Translations under genes and position numbers: made by a program
The notes under the pieces: model-generated
The model's input: the letters and a program-made list of their open reading frames with translations, nothing else
The model's database searches: none
Told to the model about the DNA's origin: nothing
Part shown: positions 8,601 through 12,365 of the stretch, piece after piece
How positions within the stretch are numbered: the stretch's first letter is position 1
How the letters are laid out: every line of letters begins with the position of its first letter
Assembly (NCBI GenBank): GCA_964473105.1
Contig: CAYYNQ010000044.1
Location: forward strand, 1 to 12,365
Direction of reading: 5' to 3'
From: CAYYNQ01 sp964473105
GTDB taxonomy: Bacteria; Sumerlaeota; Sumerlaeia; MVZB01
Length of the DNA: 12,365 nt

Positions 8601-8617
8601 TTTCAAGATCGAACTAG
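5615..8617 (+). CDS. Secreted C25 (gingipain-like) cysteine peptidase with inserted jelly-roll domain
   Basis: This 1000-residue protein has a signal peptide at 1-27 (GLLFRLCLACLLFGLIPGL). Residues about 29-55 (IKVLVQEDGLYRVTG) look like the first strand of a C25 prodomain. That domain seems to resume near 235-330 with INVYHRGRTVPIDLV, LNPGTEVRFYGE and NAYFLDFNG. Between them, about 60-228 resembles a carbohydrate-binding-type sandwich ending in WYIDELTL. Residues about 340-500 are a further beta domain. The peptidase domain starts near P588 (EYLVITH, GLEVMLVDVEDIYDRYNAG, YVFLVGGATYDYR). It has the His-Cys dyad at H824 (FFAGHGSWG) and C867 (IFATTCFSA), as in family C25. Cleavage preference cannot be read from the sequence. 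The C-terminus after DPGLYTAHRFG is a short charged tail; I see no type IX, PEP-CTERM or LPXTG sorting signal. Two G8 runs lie in frame. It has its own promoter. A C25-type peptidase is well supported; the exact domain limits are estimates. Confidence 0.9.
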   Translation: MPENVGLLFRLCLACLLFGLIPGLSMSIPQIKVLVQEDGLYRVTGKQISELRPEISEFGVSDKKYGTNLITDVFAACGTEMDVPEFGPVSSRGFGELSVVETKREGLPAGSGKWCLRLVSDKGKGQVRYNTETPLRGNTSYVISFLIYTIRPESGFTVSVMGPGTIDATNEKYAFHDEMFFSDGMLWTRILARIDVPEGGAGDYALKIANWEWDGTKARTWYIDELTLREITHVREGRKAVMSRPFGISFIELTDVMGGRINVYHRGRTVPIDLVNMGKEGKLNPGTEVRFYGEMARMENGDRDYYSNYNAYFLDFNGKDPPHRFEVQEDLSEMKEIARPHPESHIRTRHIEEDQLLRYKDHYAGRSTDRTFWKQFSYPGKDFHVEFDAIGDYLPDSSEPTFARIKLWGGSLLENVRPDHSWEVVLNGFGLDTVQWDGKYPLFFDAPIPGGVLKSNRENRLEFRHEVSDQLVPDVILLDWIELEYPARLQPDNDYLELNIGPSDGMVRVVTEAGFSRGDTRIYDIDNGVRVENSAERGWFSGKLEADFVIDACGESRRIVVAGSEGCLKPDRLMLRGSNPLENIVGIPEYLVITHVKFMEAVRPLIDLRRSQGLEVMLVDVEDIYDRYNAGIMSPFAIQSFIHELKEKSNDGRRLRYVFLVGGATYDYREVTPDSNNYVPTIHSNAVGHLPEYAPLLSVDDFYIYVHPEYEMDEARSIGYQAETRYTISIGRLPSTNIESVEAYVDKVIEYEQAQPMENHKARALVIAAHGYHLEAERFSEHRAMEGFTKHMVLAKDDVNGADIQGKVISSINKGCDVLFFAGHGSWGIWKTGEASRAIDQTDVLTCRQVEQLENRGRYPIIFATTCFSAIFDNPIGYSYDKRHNPTGSGIGVYFVESPGKGGIACVAHVGKADTVVPTLLAQRMMMEMNLNGALRLGDAFIAAKNHMPARFLEDVYGMALIGDPGLYTAHRFGLTPRADPSRRDAEISAKRSVSISRSN
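6961..6968 (+). repeat. G8 homopolymer in the peptidase gene
   Basis: Eight consecutive G encode the PGGV turn in the middle beta domain. Slippage by one base would truncate the protein before the catalytic domain. Homopolymers of this length can be contingency sites, but also sequencing-error sites. Confidence 0.6.
7597..7604 (+). repeat. Second G8 homopolymer in the peptidase gene
   Basis: Eight consecutive G span the VGGA codons of the conserved FLVGGATYDY motif in the C25 domain. The frame is intact here. A change in length would remove the His-Cys dyad downstream. Confidence 0.6.
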
Positions 8618-8700
8618 ACCCTGAAAAATCCCCTATCCGCCAAGATATCTCAAATGCTCGACTGCAGGGAATTCGGGCCAGATCGAAAATAACAGGGTGA

Positions 8701-8737
8701 ATTATGCTCCCCGTGTGCGCGGTCCCGGGGATTATGC
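8701..8737. repeat. Small hairpin flanked by 7-bp direct repeats
   Basis: TCCCCG (8708-8713) and CGGGGA (8726-8731) form a 6-bp stem with a 12-base loop. The structure sits between two copies of ATTATGC (8701-8707 and 8731-8737). It lies in the 219-bp gap after the peptidase gene, 84 bp past the stop. There is no T-tract, so it is not a clear terminator. It could be a transcript-end hairpin or chance. The same gap also holds a CCTTTAAAGG palindrome (8754-8763). Confidence 0.3.
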
Positions 8738-8823
8738 GTGGCTTTGAATATCGCCTTTAAAGGGTGGACAGATCAGCATCTATCACAGAAGATGAGCTGA
8801 AACAAACGATTTAGATGGATCGC

Positions 8824-8829
8824 GGAGGG
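8824..8829 (+). promoter_or_regulatory. Strong ribosome binding site, GH109-like gene
   Basis: GGAGGG ends seven bases before the ATG at 8837 and selects it over the out-of-frame ATG at 8815. The ten-base word AGATGGATCG occurs at both places (8814-8823 and 8836-8845). Confidence 0.65.
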
Positions 8830-8836
8830 TTTTCAG

Positions 8837-10219
8837 ATGGATCGTCGGAATTTTCTCTTGTCAGGAACTGTGGGAGCGGCAGCTTTGAGTGGCTTGTCCT
8901 GTGCTTCAGCCGGGGTGGCAAAGGCTCCTGAAAAAGACGTGAATATGACGCCGCCGCCGCGTAGGGGTGAGAGTGTCCAAAATCTTCACGCCCCGGGGAT
9001 GGACCAGGTTCGAATCGGGATGATTGGCCTAGGCAACCGGGGAAGCCGCGCAGTCGGTCGGTTGAACCGGATCGAGGGTGCCGAGATTGTCGCATTTTGC
9101 GATATCCGAAAAGAGATGCTGGACAATGTGCAGCGAAAGATGGATATGGACGGAAAAACCAATCCGGTTTCATACGGAAGCCATGAGACGGACTGGCAGA
9201 ACATGTGTCAGCGGGACGACATTGACTTGGTATACATCTGCACGCCGTGGCTGCAGCATACCCCACAGGCGGTCTATGCCATGCGGCACGGGAAACACGT
9301 TGCCGTCGAAGTGCCGGCCGCACTGACGATTGAGGACTGCTGGAACCTGGTCGACACATCCGAGGAAACACAGCGCCACTGCATGATGCTTGAGAATGTT
9401 TGTTACGGATTTTTCGAGATGATGACACTGAACATGGTGCGTCAGGGCGTGTTCGGAGACATGTTGCATGCAGAGTGTTCCTATATTCATGACCTGCGTC
9501 GCAGGAAATTTTCCGAGACCGATGGTTACTGGAATCGTTGGCGTCTGAAACAGGCCATTCGGCGAACCGGTAACCTCTACCCAACGCACGGCCTCGGCCC
9601 GGTGGCCCAGTGTTTTGACATCAACCGCGGAGACCGGTTGACTCACCTGGTTTCGATGTCAACCCGGCAGGCAGGGCTGAGCCTCTATGCAGAGGAGCAC
9701 TATGGCACCGATTCATGGGAGGCCGGGCAGACCTATAGGCTGGGCGACATGAACACGACCATCGTTCACACGGATCAGGGCAGGACGATCATGATACAGT
9801 ATGATACCACCAGCCCACGGCCCTACAGTCGAATCCACTTGATGAGCGGGACTCGTGGAATCGTCAGGCAATACCCGAGTGAGAATATAGCGCTGGAACC
9901 GGATCCCCACGATTGGCTGAATGATGAGGAAATGAAAAACATGCGTGAACGGTACAAGCATCCCCTTGAACATGAAATGGGAAAAATGGCAAGGGATGTG
10001 GGTGGCCACGGTGGTATGGATTATCTCATGGACTGGCGGCTGGTCAAGTGCTTGCGCGAGGGGATCCCGGTGGATCAACCGGTTTATGATGGCGTGATGA
10101 TGTCATCCATCTCGGCTCTGTCAGAAATGTCGGTGACAGGCGATGGGATGCGTATTGATGTGCCGGATTTTACCCGGGGAGGATGGAGAGTGAACAGGCC
10201 GATGGAGATTATTTCGTAG
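8837..10219 (+). CDS. Tat-exported GH109-like protein (alpha-N-acetylgalactosaminidase family)
   Basis: This 460-residue protein has a Tat signal (MDRRNFLLSG, then an Ala-rich stretch to about 30). A Rossmann NAD-binding domain starts at R59 with G64-L-G66-N-R-G69, followed by the Gfo/Idh/MocA C-terminal domain. Several motifs match the GH109 enzyme described from Elizabethkingia. They are TPWLQH, E158-V in VAVEVP, N187-V-C-Y190, a YIHDLR motif, LY248-PTH251-G-L-GP, DINRGDRL, a PRPYSR motif, GHGGMDY and a VPDFTRGGW end. GH109 removes alpha-linked GalNAc by an NAD-dependent elimination-type mechanism without net NAD turnover. In that enzyme NVCY is followed by Arg; here it is followed by Gly, so specificity may differ. 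Tat export fits a protein that binds its dinucleotide before leaving the cytoplasm. It sits 219 bp after the C25 peptidase gene. An alternative is an exported oxidoreductase of the same fold, but the motif agreement makes GH109 the best call. Confidence 0.88.
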   Translation: MDRRNFLLSGTVGAAALSGLSCASAGVAKAPEKDVNMTPPPRRGESVQNLHAPGMDQVRIGMIGLGNRGSRAVGRLNRIEGAEIVAFCDIRKEMLDNVQRKMDMDGKTNPVSYGSHETDWQNMCQRDDIDLVYICTPWLQHTPQAVYAMRHGKHVAVEVPAALTIEDCWNLVDTSEETQRHCMMLENVCYGFFEMMTLNMVRQGVFGDMLHAECSYIHDLRRRKFSETDGYWNRWRLKQAIRRTGNLYPTHGLGPVAQCFDINRGDRLTHLVSMSTRQAGLSLYAEEHYGTDSWEAGQTYRLGDMNTTIVHTDQGRTIMIQYDTTSPRPYSRIHLMSGTRGIVRQYPSENIALEPDPHDWLNDEEMKNMRERYKHPLEHEMGKMARDVGGHGGMDYLMDWRLVKCLREGIPVDQPVYDGVMMSSISALSEMSVTGDGMRIDVPDFTRGGWRVNRPMEIIS

Positions 10220-10331
10220 GCAGTAACCCAGCCGCGAAACACATATCTATCGGACGGTTCTCGGTTCCGGAATAATCATGATAATCTGTGAATTTCCCGG
10301 TTATTGACCGGCTGAACATGCCGGAGTTCAA

Positions 10332-11732
10332 ATGGCGGCAAAAGAATTTCCCATCGAGCCTCTCGCTGTTGATTCCCTCGAGACTCCGTATCGCTGTATC
10401 CGGACTGCAATCCCTGCTCCGGGAACTGTGCCGGTTCTCAAAGCGCTTCACGCAAATGAATCACGCTCGATGCGTGGGCAGCCGCCGTTAGTCTGGCGGC
10501 ATGCACAGGGCTTCCAGGTTGAGGACGGGTTCGGAAACCGATGGCTTGACTGGAGCTCGGGAGTGCTTGTCGCCAATGTGGGCCACTCCAATCCGCATGT
10601 GACACGGTCGTTACAGCAGTACGTCGAGGCCGGGTCACCAATCATGACTTATTGTTTTCCAGGTGAGGTTCGGGCAGGACTCGCCGCGAAACTGGTGGAG
10701 ATCAGTCCGGTCGGGTTGGACCGGGTATTGCTCCTGACGACAGGGTCGGAGAGTGTTGAAGTGGCGATCAAGCTTGCCCGTACACATGCAATTCGCAAGG
10801 ATCCCGACAAACGTGTCATGGTCAGTTTTGAGGGCGGGTTTCATGGCCGAACCTACGCGGCCCAGCTTGCAGGTGGTGCGCTGGGTGGGGCCGACTGGGT
10901 TGACCCCAACCCTTATTTCGTCCAGGTCCCGTTTCCCGGGAGTATTGATACAGCTGACAGATGTTTTGATGTTTTTCTCGGGCGGCTTGCTGAGTTGGGC
11001 ATCCGCCCGGGTCAGGTTGCAGGAGTTATTGGGGAAACATTCCAAGGCCGTGAGGCCAGATTAATGCCGGTTGACTATGCTTGCTCACTGCGTGAATGGT
11101 GCGACCGTAATGATGCCGCGCTGATTTTTGACGAAGTACAGGCAGGATTCGGAAGGACCGGGAGGATGTTTGCATTTGAACATTACGGGATTGTTCCTGA
11201 CATGATCTGCTGCGGCAAGGGTATCACGAGTTCGCTCCCGCTCTCGGCGGTGATTGGATCGTCATGTTACCTGGATCTTTATGGCCCGGGGGAAATGACC
11301 AGCACACACACCGGCAGTCCGTTGCCGGCGGTCAGCGCGCTGGCAAGCATTGAGGCCCTGATCGAGGGGCGATTGATCGAGAATGCCGCGAACCAGGGAG
11401 CCTATCTGTTGGATGAATTGAAGAAGCTTGCCAATCCTTATCCTGATCGGGTCGATGTGGGGGGTGCGGGATTGGTTGCCGGTATGCTGTTCTTCAAAGA
11501 TCGTGAGGGGTTACAGCCCGATCCTGATGCCGCATTCCGATTTTGCCAGTCGGCATTTCAGCACGGAAACCTGTTTTTTTCACCCGTGGGCAAGGGCTAT
11601 GGCACAATCAAGTTCTGCCCGCCATTAAACATCACGCGTGAGGCGATCGATGACGGGCTCTACGGTCCATTCGGCATCAAGGAGACCTTGGATCAGGTCA
11701 TGGCTGGACATCCGGCCGGGAGCAAGACATGA
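10332..11732 (+). CDS. Class III PLP-dependent aminotransferase
   Basis: This 466-residue cytoplasmic enzyme starts at an ATG preceded by GGAG five bases upstream, 112 bp after the GH109-like gene. Family landmarks are SSGVLVANVGHSNPHV, a TGSESVEVAIKLAR phosphate-binding segment, GGFHGRT, D267-E-V-Q-A-GFGRTG for the cofactor pyridine nitrogen, and K296 in CCGKGI as the Schiff-base lysine. The HTGSPL segment and a KFCPPL motif near the C-terminus are also usual for class III. The overall pattern is closest to 4-aminobutyrate/ornithine-type enzymes, but the substrate cannot be read from the sequence. Its stop overlaps the start of a Gfo/Idh/MocA dehydrogenase in an ATGA, so the two are translationally coupled and probably act in one pathway, for instance on a keto- or amino-sugar or cyclitol (inference). 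A GATAAT at 10280-10285 could be a -10 element, but no good -35 accompanies it. Confidence 0.93.
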   Translation: MAAKEFPIEPLAVDSLETPYRCIRTAIPAPGTVPVLKALHANESRSMRGQPPLVWRHAQGFQVEDGFGNRWLDWSSGVLVANVGHSNPHVTRSLQQYVEAGSPIMTYCFPGEVRAGLAAKLVEISPVGLDRVLLLTTGSESVEVAIKLARTHAIRKDPDKRVMVSFEGGFHGRTYAAQLAGGALGGADWVDPNPYFVQVPFPGSIDTADRCFDVFLGRLAELGIRPGQVAGVIGETFQGREARLMPVDYACSLREWCDRNDAALIFDEVQAGFGRTGRMFAFEHYGIVPDMICCGKGITSSLPLSAVIGSSCYLDLYGPGEMTSTHTGSPLPAVSALASIEALIEGRLIENAANQGAYLLDELKKLANPYPDRVDVGGAGLVAGMLFFKDREGLQPDPDAAFRFCQSAFQHGNLFFSPVGKGYGTIKFCPPLNITREAIDDGLYGPFGIKETLDQVMAGHPAGSKT

Positions 11733-12365
11733 ACGGTCCCACAACCAAGACCCAGGTGGCAGTAATCGGCGGGGGCATGATCACGCGTGACCAGCTTCTC
11801 CCATCACTTTATCATCTTCAGCGTCTCGGGGAGTTGGATGCGAGCACTGTTTGTGCACAGAGTGCGGGGACGATCAGGGAGTTGGCCGGGGCAAAGGAGA
11901 TTAAGGAGTCCTTTCCCGGTCAATGTTTTCACCCTGTTCCTGACCCGGCGAAGGATCCTGCCGTTTGTGATCCACGGGGTTATCTGGGTGTGATCAACCA
12001 GCTGCCGTCACGCCAGATTGTAGTGGTTGCCGTTCCCGATATGATGCATTACGAGATGATCATGGCTGCATTAGATGCCGATCAGCACGTTTTGGTGGTC
12101 AAGCCGCTGGTCCAGACTTATGAACAGGCGATGAAGATCAGGTCACTTGCTAGGGAAAGAGGTTTGTTCGTCGGCGTTGAATATCACAAGCGGTTTGATC
12201 ATCGGGTCCTGCTGGCACGTGAGGCATATATGCAGGGACGATTCGGTGAGTTCCGGGCTGGAGAAGCGCGAATGGTCGAGCCGTTTTTCTATCGTGACAG
12301 TAATTTTCAGAACTGGTTTAAAATCGAAGAGGCTGATCCCTTCACCTATGTTGGATGCCATTATG
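11729..12365 (+). CDS. Gfo/Idh/MocA family oxidoreductase, 5' part
   Basis: The ATG overlaps the aminotransferase stop (ATGA), and the frame stays open to the right edge, giving 212 residues. The N-terminus MNGPTTKTQVAVIGGGMIT is the Rossmann dinucleotide-binding strand (G14-G-G16) without a signal peptide, so this is a cytoplasmic enzyme. The usual EKP catalytic motif appears as V-K125-P126, and a GVEYHKRFD stretch (E151-D157) follows. The visible part ends in FTYVGCHY, where the substrate-binding domain would continue. These features mark a subgroup of Gfo/Idh/MocA proteins that I recall from PVC bacteria; the substrate is unknown to me. Coupling to the aminotransferase suggests that one makes a keto group and the other aminates it, or the reverse. 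The family is secure; the function is inferred. Confidence 0.88.
   Translation, partial: MNGPTTKTQVAVIGGGMITRDQLLPSLYHLQRLGELDASTVCAQSAGTIRELAGAKEIKESFPGQCFHPVPDPAKDPAVCDPRGYLGVINQLPSRQIVVVAVPDMMHYEMIMAALDADQHVLVVKPLVQTYEQAMKIRSLARERGLFVGVEYHKRFDHRVLLAREAYMQGRFGEFRAGEARMVEPFFYRDSNFQNWFKIEEADPFTYVGCHY

Noticed and set aside
8881..8910. Possible lipobox around Cys in GLSCASAG of the GH109-like protein
   Set aside because: The residues before Cys do not fit the usual L-A/S-G/A-C order; a Tat signal cleaved near ASA fits better.
8811..9584. Minus-strand frame of 257 codons
   Set aside because: It lies opposite the well-supported GH109-like gene, has a Ser/Arg/Pro/Cys-rich product without motifs, and is a frame shadow.

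Overview
The window carries a run of plus-strand genes of the kind found in the PVC bacteria (Planctomycetota, Verrucomicrobiota, Lentisphaerota). The strongest pointer is a DUF1549/DUF1553 'planctomycete cytochrome' protein followed by a DUF1501 protein, a pair typical of and abundant in these phyla. A Tat-exported GH109-type Gfo/Idh/MocA enzyme, a gingipain-like C25 peptidase and a 'VKP' Gfo/Idh/MocA oxidoreductase fit the same origin. Base composition is moderately GC-rich by eye and even across the genes. I see no phage, transposase, tRNA, rRNA or CRISPR signal. The phylum call is inference from gene families.

Layout. 2-1024: 3' end of a protein made of two tandem, diverged copies of a beta-rich, carbohydrate-binding-module-like domain. 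1231-3465: exported protein with an N-terminal class I cytochrome c domain fused to DUF1549 and DUF1553. 3513-4883: Tat-exported DUF1501 protein, 47 bp downstream and probably in the same operon. 4884-5614: a 731-bp gap with no convincing gene, ending in a good sigma70-type promoter (TTGACA, 18 bp, TAGAAT) with a 10-bp palindrome in its spacer. 5615-8617: a 1000-residue secreted C25 cysteine peptidase whose N-terminal domain appears split by an inserted jelly-roll domain. 8837-10219: Tat-exported GH109-like protein (the alpha-N-acetylgalactosaminidase family). 10332-11732: class III PLP aminotransferase. 11729 to the right edge: a Gfo/Idh/MocA dehydrogenase coupled to the aminotransferase through an ATGA overlap and cut by the window end.

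How the genes may work together (inference). Most products up to 10219 look exported: binding-type domains, a surface or periplasmic protease, a GalNAc-releasing glycosidase and a redox pair. Protease plus alpha-GalNAc-ase plus binding modules would suit breakdown of O-glycosylated protein such as mucin or algal glycoprotein. The cytosolic aminotransferase and dehydrogenase could then handle an amino- or keto-sugar or related metabolite. The most unusual single item is the C25 peptidase, for its inserted domain, its two in-frame G8 tracts and its own promoter.
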